A stretch of 64,000 nt of DNA from Roseivirga seohaensis (GTDB taxonomy: Bacteria > Bacteroidota > Bacteroidia > Cytophagales > Cyclobacteriaceae), in NCBI RefSeq assembly GCF_001592945.1, contig NZ_LRPB01000005.1:62001-126000 (forward strand). Reading direction: 5' to 3'. The notes under the pieces are model-generated. The model was not told the DNA's origin. It was given only the letters and a program-made list of their open reading frames with translations, and made no database searches. Shown piece by piece: positions 17,959 through 26,397 of the stretch. Position 1 is the stretch's first letter. Each line of letters opens with the position of its first letter. The position numbers and the translations under genes were made by a program.

Positions 17959-18324
17959 ATGGGACAGCACAACAGATTATATTTCCAGTCAAACCTTTTA
18001 GGGGTTAATGGAATAAACAGAGCAGGAGAAAGTAACATGAGTGAAAAGTGCTCACAGACCACTGATGGTAGAGAAGGGTATAGACTGATCTTTGACTTAC
18101 CCCCTAGAATGAATGTGGTAAGTAATTCAAATGAGCAGTCGAAAAAAAGTACTGTTAATGCAAATACTAAAGAAGGGTTTTATCTAAAACAAATGAAACG
18201 TTCTTCTGAAGTGCATAATGTGATTGGAACTAAACTTAAGGGCGATGGTTCGCTCTCCGTAAATCGGAATCCACTAAATGGTTTTTTACGTGAGGTATTG
18301 GCTTGTGTTAAACCCAAAGTTTAG
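17959..18324 (+). CDS. Doubtful 121-residue hypothetical protein
   Basis: The frame opens 10 bases after the preceding gene and ends 4 bases before the lipoprotein gene, so position favours a real operon member. The protein is polar, has no signal peptide, membrane segment or recognisable motif, and its composition (many Ser, Asn, Lys) is unlike its secreted neighbours. It could equally be a transcribed spacer. An overlapping ATG at 17951 in another frame gives only 16 codons. Confidence 0.35.
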   Translation: MGQHNRLYFQSNLLGVNGINRAGESNMSEKCSQTTDGREGYRLIFDLPPRMNVVSNSNEQSKKSTVNANTKEGFYLKQMKRSSEVHNVIGTKLKGDGSLSVNRNPLNGFLREVLACVKPKV

Positions 18325-18328
18325 TAAG

Positions 18329-18919
18329 ATGAAAAAAGTATTAGCATTTATACTATTGCTCTTCGGTTTGAGTTCGTGCTCAGATATTTATGAACAGCAT
18401 GAGGTAGAGTACCTTATGCAAAAGGGGCAGCACACCAGTAAAAAGATAGGTGGTTTACCAGGTGAAAAACTGGGAACTTTAAAGTCAGATATGTTGGCTT
18501 TTACAGCAAGGTTTGATGAAACCGTACGGTACGATTTAGGAAATAAGAACCAAGAAGATATAAACAAGCTAATGGGGTTTTCTGATTGCAACAGTTTGCA
18601 TCATGAAAACAGTGTAAGATTTGGCTGGAGGTATAGTGTAGAAAAAGACTTGGTTGAAATATTTTCATATGCCTACACGAGTGGGGTTGTGAGTTACCAT
18701 CACATGGGTGATGTAGCTATTGATGAAACAGCATACTATCAGATTCAAATTGTAGACGATAAGTTCTATTTACTATTAAATGGAGAAATAGAGCAGGAGG
18801 TTGATCGTGGAGCAAATTGCGATACGGGTCTATATTATAAGCTCTACCCATACTTTGGAGGAGATGAAACAGCACCACATGATATATCAGTGTATATCAA
18901 AGAAATATTGAACCAATAA
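18329..18919 (+). CDS. Secreted lipoprotein of unknown function
   Basis: The likely start is ATG at 18329, because it begins a textbook lipoprotein signal: KKVLAFILLLFGLSSCSD, lipidated Cys at about residue 16. A longer reading frame from 18278 would add 17 residues before the signal and is less likely. The mature part (about 180 residues) is strand-rich, with FGWRYSVEKDLVEIFSYAY in the middle and GLYYKLYPYFGGDE followed by APHDI near the end, suggesting a beta-sandwich (lectin or lyase-like) fold. Three cysteines occur in the mature part. It is followed by a strong terminator. Confidence 0.75.
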   Translation: MKKVLAFILLLFGLSSCSDIYEQHEVEYLMQKGQHTSKKIGGLPGEKLGTLKSDMLAFTARFDETVRYDLGNKNQEDINKLMGFSDCNSLHHENSVRFGWRYSVEKDLVEIFSYAYTSGVVSYHHMGDVAIDETAYYQIQIVDDKFYLLLNGEIEQEVDRGANCDTGLYYKLYPYFGGDETAPHDISVYIKEILNQ

Positions 18920-18964
18920 AGATTATCGGTGAGCGTTCATGGCTCATTGGTTAGTTGTTCTGAA

Positions 18965-18999
18965 GGAGGTCGATCTAGGATTGGCCTCCATTTTTTTTT
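18965..18999 (+). terminator. Intrinsic terminator after the lipoprotein gene
   Basis: GGAGGTC at 18965-18971 pairs (one G-T) with GGCCTCC at 18983-18989, followed by nine T residues. It ends the transcription unit that begins at 17493. Confidence 0.8.
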
Positions 19000-19033
19000 G
19001 AAGTTAGCTTGAAGGAAGATGATTTAAGAAAAA

Positions 19034-19061
19034 TACCTATAAGCTTTGGGGTTAAACCTAA
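19034..19061. promoter_or_regulatory. Two ACCTA boxes 21 bases apart upstream of the second OMP-like gene
   Basis: ACCTA occurs at 19035-19039 and 19056-19060, exactly 21 bases (about two helical turns) apart, 65-90 bases before the next start codon. The same pentamer and spacing occur at 19608/19629. Function is inferred. Confidence 0.35.
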
Positions 19062-19124
19062 ATATTATAATTCGTTTTTCTCATATCTTATCTATTTGGT
19101 TGTGAGGTACTTTTATGCTACAGA

Positions 19125-19604
19125 ATGACAACAACCAAAACCATGAAAACAGTAATCATTTTAATGTTGAGCTTAATATGTTTAGAAGCTTCATCTCAAT
19201 CTCTTTATAAAAGAGCAAGGACTCCCAATTATACTTTAGAAATATCTCCTTCTGCCAATCGAACAGTTTATGGATGGAAATATGGCATTAGATTAGGAGT
19301 GGATTATAAATCACGGATTAAAGCCGGTTATACTAGATTAGAAAATTTCGACAATTCAGAGAAAGGGCAAAAAACGTTTTCTGGTACATATTTTCAATAT
19401 GCTTTAAATCCTAAATCTAAATTCACATTGCTCCCTAGTCTCAAGGTTGGTTTGTATGATGGTCGCTTTTTAGCAATTCAGCCTACCATTGAAGGTTCTT
19501 TTAAAATGAAAGAGAATTTGTCACTCAATGCAGGTATAGGAAAGGTAGATGGTTTTGCAAGTTTTGATTTAGGCTTAAAATGGAAGCTGAACCTTACTAG
19601 GTAA
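19125..19604 (+). CDS. Small secreted OMP-like protein, paralogue of the 17493 gene
   Basis: A 159-residue protein of unknown function with a signal peptide (TVIILMLSLICLEASSQ). An in-frame ATG at 19143 would trim six residues and is equally plausible. The mature part has alternating strands with aromatic residues (YTLEISPS, YGWKYGIRLGVDYK, FSGTYFQYAL, FDLGLKWKLN) and ends in a beta-barrel-like closing strand. The pattern matches the gene at 17493. It has its own upstream region with ACCTA boxes, and a TAGGT-N5-ACCGA site overlaps its stop codon. Confidence 0.72.
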   Translation: MTTTKTMKTVIILMLSLICLEASSQSLYKRARTPNYTLEISPSANRTVYGWKYGIRLGVDYKSRIKAGYTRLENFDNSEKGQKTFSGTYFQYALNPKSKFTLLPSLKVGLYDGRFLAIQPTIEGSFKMKENLSLNAGIGKVDGFASFDLGLKWKLNLTR

Positions 19605-19633
19605 AATACCGATATCTCTTAAAGAATTACCTA
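19598..19633. promoter_or_regulatory. TAGGT-N5-ACCGA site plus ACCTA box
   Basis: TAGGT at 19598-19602 and ACCGA at 19608-19612 have the five-base spacing seen at 8920 and 14270, with one mismatch. A further ACCTA at 19629-19633 is 21 bases after the first ACC. It lies just upstream of the FISUMP gene. Operator function is inferred. Confidence 0.4.
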
Positions 19634-19703
19634 AAATATATAATACGGATTACTACAACTAATAGAGGTTAATTATTCGTCAACTTTGGTTTAAATAAAG
19701 AAT

Positions 19704-20267
19704 ATGAAAATACGTCAGATACTTTTCGCGCTAGCATTCATCACCCCGCTGATGACATTACCAATAAAGGGTTTCTTTAATTCTCCGGAAGAATTTGTGA
19801 TGCTGAGTCCAGAAGTAAATAATAATTGGACAGCTGGTAATGATTGGGTGGATTGGAGGAATGGTATGACTTACTCCACTCAAGAGTTTGATGGTGTGGT
19901 TTGGATGACTGCTAACTTTATGGGGAATTCTAAGCAAATGTCTTACAAGGAGGCTGAAATAGCTGCTCCAGAAGGCTGGAGAATCCCAACTATAGAAGAG
20001 TGGAATAAACTTCTAGAAAAAACTGGCTTTTCGTCAGATCCTAATCGAGTTATTCCTGATGACTATTACTTGTTCAAATTTGAATCTGAAGGATATCACG
20101 ATCCTTTAATGGGGAAAATAGGCGTAAACCAAGTGGGTTTCTTTTGGACAAAGTCTTCTGACAATGAAATTGGTAATTATATCTCTATCCCTAATAGAGA
20201 GTTAAGTTATAATCACGGTAAAATATCGTCAATCGCTAAAATGGCAGTTCGATATGTGAAAGATTAA
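19704..20267 (+). CDS. Secreted FISUMP-domain protein
   Basis: A 187-residue protein with an N-terminal signal-like segment (IRQILFALAFITPLMTLP). The mature part matches the Fibrobacter succinogenes major paralogous (FISUMP) domain: a start of the GMTYSTQEFDGVVWMTANF type, then APEGWRIPTIEEWNKLLE, and a late FFWTKS segment. FISUMP domains are found on many secreted and surface proteins of Bacteroidota and Fibrobacteres; their function is unknown. It is downstream of the ACCTA-box site at 19598-19633 and ends at a strong terminator. Confidence 0.82.
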   Translation: MKIRQILFALAFITPLMTLPIKGFFNSPEEFVMLSPEVNNNWTAGNDWVDWRNGMTYSTQEFDGVVWMTANFMGNSKQMSYKEAEIAAPEGWRIPTIEEWNKLLEKTGFSSDPNRVIPDDYYLFKFESEGYHDPLMGKIGVNQVGFFWTKSSDNEIGNYISIPNRELSYNHGKISSIAKMAVRYVKD

Positions 20268-20298
20268 TTGAGTACACACACAAATGTTTTGGTTAAAG

Positions 20299-20327
20299 GG
20301 GCTTCCAGACGGGAAGCCCTTTTTTTA
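20299..20327 (+). terminator. Intrinsic terminator after the FISUMP gene
   Basis: GGGCTTCC at 20299-20306 pairs with GGAAGCCC at 20312-20319, followed by seven T residues. Confidence 0.88.
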
Positions 20328-20871
20328 TGCGAAAACCCGACTTTCTATGCTCGACTGTTGTAGGGGGTGGCTTCTATATAATTGGTTATTTTTTCTGTTT
20401 ATAGGTTCCGATTTTGTTCTGTCGGTAGGCTTGGAGTTTAAAGCCAAGGATTTTATTCTGAAAAAAGATGTATTTAATCGGACTTTTAATGAGTTTATTT
20501 TTTCGGTTTTATCGAGAAAAATGGTGATTTGTAACTCTCTGATATATAGAGTGTAGATGTTTTTTTATTTGAATAGTACAGTGATTAATTAAAATGACAT
20601 AGGTGTTAGTGTTAATTTTTTTGTCAAAAAGCATAATAAGCAATCACGATATTGAATTAATTCAAATATGTGTCACACTGACGCTTTTTGTGTCAATTTT
20701 AAATCCATCATATTCTGAAATTTACGATCGCTTTTTAAGAATAAAATACTTTAATAGGTCTTTTTTTGCCTTAAAAATATGGTGAGGGTTTTCTTTGACC
20801 GTATTTTATTTTACATTTGGTAATTCAATCGAATTATTTACTAAAATAATTTTTTACTAAAACTACTAACT
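20328..20871. other. AT-rich intergenic region upstream of the SusC gene
   Basis: This stretch of about 540 bases has only weak reading frames without codon character or homology. It includes TAGGT at 20600-20604 (as TAGGTGTTAG) and at 20755-20759, and the -7 box at 20812-20819. It is very AT-rich. A long 5' leader or small RNA is possible but I see no convincing structure. Confidence 0.5.
20812..20819 (+). promoter_or_regulatory. Bacteroidota -7 box for the susC-susD pair
   Basis: TACATTTG matches the TAnnTTTG consensus and lies 53 bases before the susC-like start codon. TTTG at 20794-20797 could be a -33 element but the spacing is short. Confidence 0.55.
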
Positions 20872-23800
20872 ATGAAGAGAGTATTACTGACTTTCATGAT
20901 GTCAGTGCTTGTCTCCCTGTCTGCTATTGCGCAAGATCGCGATATCAAGGGAAAAGTAACTGATGAAACTGGCCAGGGGCTTCCTGGTGTTAATGTATTA
21001 ATTAAAGGCACCACTAATGGTGTTGCAACAAACCCAGATGGTACATACCAACTGTCGGCTCCAGCAAATGGAGTTCTCGTCTTTAGATTCTTGGGATATA
21101 TTACTCAAGAAGTTCAAATTGGATCACAGACAACAATCGATATTCGATTAAACCCAGATGCAACTGATTTGGGAGAAATCGTTGTTTCGGGTGTGGCTGC
21201 TGGTACTCCTAGAAAGAAACTAACGGTAACTGTTGCTAAAATTGACGCAGAGCGTTTGAGTTTGGCTCCGGCAACTTCTGCAGGTAATGCCCTAGCGGGT
21301 AAAGTTGCGGGTGTTAGAATTTCTCAAGGTGGAGGTACTCCAGGTAACGATGCAAGTGTTCAGTTAAGAGCTGATAACAACTTGAACGTAGGGTCTGGCC
21401 CAATGGTGGTGATTGATGGAGTTATCATTGAAGGTGGTCTTTCTGACCTTAACGTAGATGATATAGAGTCTTATGAGGTGATTAAGGGTGCTTCTGCAGC
21501 TTCACTATATGGTTCTAGAGCTGGTAATGGTGTAATTATTATTACTTCTAAGCGTGGTCAGAATCAAAATATTGGAACTACCAATATTACTGTTAGAAAT
21601 GAAATTGGATGGCAGCAGCTTGAAAGAACTATCGATCTGGCTGAGCACCATGCATTTACATTAGCGCCTGATTATGCTAGTTTTGATAAGTTTACTAAAT
21701 ATGATGGAGTTACTTATCCTGCAGGATATGCTGGTGGATTTAGCCCTGATATTGTTGGTAACAGAAGTTTTGATGCAGATCACTATATGGATAATCCATT
21801 TGGAAGAAACATTGATCAGCAAGAGGCATTCTTTAGAACAGGAACTAACTACACAAACTATGTAGCTGTTTCTACTCGTAACTCTACCACTAACGCCTTT
21901 ATGTCGTTTGAGAACAATGCGCAAACAGGTATTATTCCTAATACAGATGGTTTCTCTCGTCAAAACATTAGATTGAATATCGACCATCAAATTAACGATT
22001 GGTTGAAGTTTTCAGCTTCAAATTTGATTGCAAACTCTTCACAAAATAACCCAGGTGGTGGGGGAGGTATATTCTTCAACATTGTTTTGGCAGAACCAGA
22101 TAATGATTTGTTCTTACCAAATCCTGATGGACAGCCTTATTACTACAGACACAACCATTGGTCTAATGAGTCTAACCCTCTTTACAGTACTTATAAAACT
22201 GAAAATAGAAATGAAGAGAAAAGAATCATTGGTAACTACCGTTTGAATTTTGATTTAGCTCCATGGATTGACTTTGAAGCTAGCTATTCTACTGAGTTTA
22301 GAGAAATCAGCTCAGGATCATACTCTCCTTATGATACTTGGACTTTGGGTGGAACAGACCCTCTAGGTATTACTTACTCTTTAGGTTCACTTAGTGAAAA
22401 CACTTCTGAAAGAAATGTTCAGCAAGTACAAACTACTATGAATCTTAATGGAAGGTTTGGTGATGTTACAGCAAAAGGTAAAATCTCTTACTTATATGAG
22501 AACAGTAAAATTCACAATGTAAATACTAGTGGTTTTGACTTCGGTATTAGAGACTTACCTACTTTGTCAGCTATTCCAACTGCAAACATTTCTTCTTCTA
22601 ACTATCAGCAAGAAGTAATCGCATCTAACTATTTCTTCATTGGTTCTTTGGATTACAAAGACAAGATTTTGTTTGATGGTATGTTCCGTATTGATGGTTC
22701 TTCTTTGTTTGGTGAAAACGAAAGATGGAATAACTACTATAGACTTTCTGGTGGATACAGAATTACTGAAGACATAGATATTCCTAATGTTCAAGAATTG
22801 AAGATTAGAGGAGCATATGGTGTTGCTGGTATCAGACCTGGTTTTGATTGGCAATATGAAACTTACAGTGTAAGTAATGGTATTGCTTCTGCTTCAACTT
22901 TGGGTAACAAAAACCTTAAGCCATCTAGAACAGCTGAGACTGAAGTAGCTATTAACGCTGAGTTCTTAAACAGATTTACTTTAGAAGCTATTTATGCTAA
23001 TTCAGTAACTTCTGATCAGTTCTTGAGTGTAAGATTACTTCCGATCGCTGGTGGTTTTAGTAGCCAATACCAAAATGCAGGTTCAATTGAGTCAAACACA
23101 TTTGAACTTAATTTAGGTGCTAATATTATTAAAAGCGAAGACTTAACTTGGGATGCTAACTTAGTTTTCTCAAGAACAAGACAAACTGTAACTGAGCTTC
23201 CAATTGCTCCATATACTTTCGGAACGGATGGATTATTCTATGTAAAAGAAGGTGAAACTTACGGTTCAATTTACGGAAACACTTGGGTTAAGTCTTTAGA
23301 TCAAATGTCACAGCAATTACCAGAAGGTAAGAGTATTTCTGATTACGAAGTGAACAACGAAGGTTATGTAGTACCAGCTGGTTCTCAGGGAACAACTAGC
23401 GAAGCGCCTATTAAGTTAAAAGACGAAAACGGTCTTGATGCTTTCGTTAAAATTGGTGATGGTAATCCTGATTTTTACGCTGGTTTCTCTAATACTGTTA
23501 GATATAAAGGCTTCACTGCATATGTGTTGTTAGACATCAAAGAAGGTGGAGATGTATACAACAGAAAATCTCAATGGTTAACTAGAGATGACAGAAATGG
23601 TATCATGGATCAATTCGGAAAAGCTGATTCTGAGAAAAAAGCACTTGAGTATTACAAAGGATTTTACGATGTAAACTCAAATAACTCTTACTGGGTTGAA
23701 GATGCTAGCTTCGTAAAAGTTAGAGAAGTGGCTTTAGGTTATACTTTCTCTGCTACTCAATTACAAAATCTTTTAGGGTTTGACGCCTTTAAAGGAGCTT

Positions 23801-23949
23801 CTTTGAGAGCTATTGGACGTAACTTGTTTACTTTCTCTGGGTACTCTGGATATGATCCAGAAGTTGGTTCTATTAGAAACCCAGTGGATGGTACAGGTAC
23901 TTATCCAAACTTCAGAAATTATGCTCTGTCTCTATCACTTAATTTCTAA
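20872..23949 (+). CDS. SusC/RagA-family TonB-linked outer-membrane receptor
   Basis: A 1025-residue receptor. It has a signal peptide ending AIAQ, then a carboxypeptidase-D-like beta-sandwich at about residues 22-105 (IKGKVTDETGQGLPGVNVLI, the standard SusC lead). A plug domain follows at about 115-225 (AGNALAGKVAGVRISQ, VVIDGVI, ASAASLYGSRAGNGVIII). The rest is a 22-strand barrel ending in an aromatic residue (NYALSLSLNF). It imports oligosaccharides or peptides with its SusD partner 12 bases downstream. The coding sequence is rich in a narrow codon set (AGA, GGT, TCT), suggesting high expression. The substrate cannot be read directly. Confidence 0.95.
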   Translation: MKRVLLTFMMSVLVSLSAIAQDRDIKGKVTDETGQGLPGVNVLIKGTTNGVATNPDGTYQLSAPANGVLVFRFLGYITQEVQIGSQTTIDIRLNPDATDLGEIVVSGVAAGTPRKKLTVTVAKIDAERLSLAPATSAGNALAGKVAGVRISQGGGTPGNDASVQLRADNNLNVGSGPMVVIDGVIIEGGLSDLNVDDIESYEVIKGASAASLYGSRAGNGVIIITSKRGQNQNIGTTNITVRNEIGWQQLERTIDLAEHHAFTLAPDYASFDKFTKYDGVTYPAGYAGGFSPDIVGNRSFDADHYMDNPFGRNIDQQEAFFRTGTNYTNYVAVSTRNSTTNAFMSFENNAQTGIIPNTDGFSRQNIRLNIDHQINDWLKFSASNLIANSSQNNPGGGGGIFFNIVLAEPDNDLFLPNPDGQPYYYRHNHWSNESNPLYSTYKTENRNEEKRIIGNYRLNFDLAPWIDFEASYSTEFREISSGSYSPYDTWTLGGTDPLGITYSLGSLSENTSERNVQQVQTTMNLNGRFGDVTAKGKISYLYENSKIHNVNTSGFDFGIRDLPTLSAIPTANISSSNYQQEVIASNYFFIGSLDYKDKILFDGMFRIDGSSLFGENERWNNYYRLSGGYRITEDIDIPNVQELKIRGAYGVAGIRPGFDWQYETYSVSNGIASASTLGNKNLKPSRTAETEVAINAEFLNRFTLEAIYANSVTSDQFLSVRLLPIAGGFSSQYQNAGSIESNTFELNLGANIIKSEDLTWDANLVFSRTRQTVTELPIAPYTFGTDGLFYVKEGETYGSIYGNTWVKSLDQMSQQLPEGKSISDYEVNNEGYVVPAGSQGTTSEAPIKLKDENGLDAFVKIGDGNPDFYAGFSNTVRYKGFTAYVLLDIKEGGDVYNRKSQWLTRDDRNGIMDQFGKADSEKKALEYYKGFYDVNSNNSYWVEDASFVKVREVALGYTFSATQLQNLLGFDAFKGASLRAIGRNLFTFSGYSGYDPEVGSIRNPVDGTGTYPNFRNYALSLSLNF

Positions 23950-23961
23950 AACTAAACTGAT

Positions 23962-25449
23962 ATGAAAAAAATAATATATAAAGGATTCTTATTAGCCTTT
24001 CTTTTAGTCAGTGGCGTTGCTTGCCACGACTTGGAAGTCGAGAACTTAAACAACCCAGATACGGCAAAAGTATTGGCGTCTGATTCAGATGTTAAGACTT
24101 TAGCTGGTGGTATGTTTATTACATGGTATGCTCCAACGCACTGGACAAATGGTATATCTCATATGCTTTCAACCGCTGCGGATAACTTAACGTGCTCTTG
24201 GGGTAACTTTGGTATGAGAGATCAGTCATGGGAGCCTAGAAAAGCTTGGGATAACCAGCCAGCTTATAGCTATGCTTCAAACTCTAACTACATGTTTACT
24301 AATCTGTATGAAGCTGTTTCTACTGCCAACACAGTACTTCAAGTAATGGATGGTGGTTTAGATATTGGGCCTAATGGTGAAGATAATAACTTGGTTAGAG
24401 CTTGGTCTAAGTTTATTCAAGGTATCGGACTCGGTTATATTGGTTTGAACTATGATAAAGGATTTATTGTAGATGAAAACAGTACTCCAGAAGAGATTGC
24501 TGCTGCAGAATTTTACCCTTATGATGAAGTTCTTGATGTAGCTTTAACTAAACTGGATGAGGCTATTGCACTATCTGGAAACTCATTCACTATTCCTGCA
24601 GCATGGATGAATACTGCAGAGGATTTAAGCAGTGATGATTTCAAAAAGTTGATCAACTCTTTTGCAGCTCGTTTAGTGGCTTATGCCCCAAGAAATGCAG
24701 CAGAAGATGCTGCGGCTGACTGGACAAGAGCTAAAAACTATGCGGATAATGGTATCACAGAAGACTACATTATTCAAGGTGATGGTTACGTAAGATGGAT
24801 TAATGAGCACTGGGTATATTCAGTGTACCCAGGTTGGGGACAAACTGATATGAGAGTGATTCATATGATGGATGATGATCAGCCAGAGCATTGGGATGAT
24901 GATCCTAGCTTCCCTTTCCCACCAGAATCTACTACTCCTGAGGATCAAAGGTTAGTGACAGATTTCCAATACAAGTCTTCTGTTCCGTTCCGTGTAGAAA
25001 GAGGTTACTATCACTTCTCTAACTACAGATTTAGCAGATACGATTATCTTCTTGCTGGATGGTTTGGTGATATGCCGGAAATCTTATTGTCTGAGAACGA
25101 TTTGATCAGAGCTGAAGCAAGAGCAAACCTTGGTGATTTACCAGGCGCTGCGCTAATCATTAATGCAGGTACTCGTGTAACTAGAGGTAATTTACCTCCA
25201 GTAGCACCTACTTTAGCTGCAATTAAGGATGCTATTCATCATGAAAGGCACGTAGAATTAATGGCAACAAGTATTGGTATTCAGTTCTACGAAATGAGAA
25301 AGAGAGATTTACTTCAGTATGGTACTTTCCTTCACTTACCAGTTGCTCCTCAAATTTTGGAGACAATGGGTACTGCTCGTCCGTTCTACACTTATGGTGG
25401 TCCTGATGCTGCTGATGGTGTGAATGCATCGAATGGAGGTTGGAGATAA
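23962..25449 (+). CDS. SusD/RagB-family substrate-binding lipoprotein
   Basis: A 495-residue surface lipoprotein. The signal ends VSGVAC with lipidated Cys21, followed by HDLEVENLNNPDTAKVL, typical of SusD. The SusD-like helical region is seen through LYEAVSTANTVLQVM, FIQGIGLGYIGLNYDKGF and the C-terminal RHVELMATSIGIQFYEMRKRD segment, where the RH-E-L-x-E/A-G motif of the family lies. It binds glycans or other ligands and caps the SusC barrel. No sensor of the HTCS or ECF-sigma/anti-sigma type lies beside the pair. A strong terminator follows. Confidence 0.93.
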   Translation: MKKIIYKGFLLAFLLVSGVACHDLEVENLNNPDTAKVLASDSDVKTLAGGMFITWYAPTHWTNGISHMLSTAADNLTCSWGNFGMRDQSWEPRKAWDNQPAYSYASNSNYMFTNLYEAVSTANTVLQVMDGGLDIGPNGEDNNLVRAWSKFIQGIGLGYIGLNYDKGFIVDENSTPEEIAAAEFYPYDEVLDVALTKLDEAIALSGNSFTIPAAWMNTAEDLSSDDFKKLINSFAARLVAYAPRNAAEDAAADWTRAKNYADNGITEDYIIQGDGYVRWINEHWVYSVYPGWGQTDMRVIHMMDDDQPEHWDDDPSFPFPPESTTPEDQRLVTDFQYKSSVPFRVERGYYHFSNYRFSRYDYLLAGWFGDMPEILLSENDLIRAEARANLGDLPGAALIINAGTRVTRGNLPPVAPTLAAIKDAIHHERHVELMATSIGIQFYEMRKRDLLQYGTFLHLPVAPQILETMGTARPFYTYGGPDAADGVNASNGGWR

Positions 25450-25472
25450 TCCAAGATTTTAAAATACATATT

Positions 25473-25502
25473 AAAGGCTGCTCATTGGGCAGCCTTTTTT
25501 TA
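25473..25502 (+). terminator. Intrinsic terminator after the SusD gene
   Basis: AAAGGCTGC at 25473-25481 pairs with GCAGCCTTT at 25489-25497, followed by a T-run. Confidence 0.88.
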
Positions 25503-25520
25503 TACCAACATGTCTATAAA

Positions 25521-26240
25521 CTATAATTTTACTTCCTCGCTAAGAATTTTCTCAATCACAAATTGCATTTGCTCAAATTCGGTATACCCGTGATTGATTT
25601 GGAAGAGTTGATTCCCACTTTTAAAAAGCACCGTAGGATAACCCTTTACACCCCACTGACGGTTAAGTTGAAACTCCTGATGAGTGCTGTATTTTGTTTC
25701 ATCACTTTCGAATATCTGTTTGAATTGTTCAAAAGGAATGTTGAATTCCTGACAAATTGATCTATAGAATTCTGATTCATTAGGATCTTCATTATCTACA
25801 TAAAATTTCCTTGAAACTGACTCAAAGAATTGAAGCTCATTTTCTCCCATCCATTTTCGCGAAGCAACAACTGCTCTACAAGGAGGTTCTGTATCGTAGT
25901 TGAAACTTTCCTTATCGAATAATGAATAACCAAATGGTTGTCCGCTTCTTTTTGTTACTTCTTCCCAATGGTGTTTTAAAAACTTCTTCATTTCATCACC
26001 CCAAGCTTCTCCACCTCCAGGCCGTAAACCACCTACAACAATCGAAAATTTAAATTGTGGGTATTCAGATTTCAAAGTTTTTAAATGATTTGAAATGCCC
26101 CAACACCAAGAACACATCGGGTCGCCAACATAAATAATTTCATTATCGGTATTTAGTTCTGGTTTTGCTTTAAACTCTCCCAATTCAGAAGGAGTGCACT
26201 CACCAGTTTCAGGGTCGCAAAATGATTTTTCTTCTTTCAT
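25521..26240 (-). CDS. DsbA/FrnE-like thioredoxin-fold protein
   Basis: The preferred start is ATG at 26240 (239 residues); the open frame continues to 26279 but the extra 13 residues have no family support. The active site DPMCSWCWG (about residues 42-50) is the CxxC of the DsbA/FrnE group. The helical insert (residues about 65-190) and the cis-proline GYPTVLF segment (about 202-208) are also present. The N-terminus has two further cysteines (FCDPETGECTPSELGEF) and no signal peptide, so a cytoplasmic oxidoreductase is likely. It converges with the susCD unit and has no evident operon partner. Confidence 0.87.
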   Translation of the reverse strand: MKEEKSFCDPETGECTPSELGEFKAKPELNTDNEIIYVGDPMCSWCWGISNHLKTLKSEYPQFKFSIVVGGLRPGGGEAWGDEMKKFLKHHWEEVTKRSGQPFGYSLFDKESFNYDTEPPCRAVVASRKWMGENELQFFESVSRKFYVDNEDPNESEFYRSICQEFNIPFEQFKQIFESDETKYSTHQEFQLNRQWGVKGYPTVLFKSGNQLFQINHGYTEFEQMQFVIEKILSEEVKL

Positions 26241-26397
26241 ATCAAAAAAACCAACATAGAGGTGGTGCAGTAAGTTCAACGCTTAGTGAAATGCTTTTGG
26301 TTATTAATTAGTATAGGATGAGTAATACTTTAGGGGTATGAAATACGGAGCTTAAAGACCTACATTAGCTATTATTTTAAAATTAACCCAACCAAAA

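Noticed and set aside
20284-20556. 90-codon reading frame after the FISUMP gene
   Set aside because: It begins in the terminator hairpin, has no codon character or motif and lies in AT-rich spacer.
20603-20785. 60-codon reading frame upstream of the SusC gene
   Set aside because: AT-rich, no motif, ends beside the promoter; probably chance.
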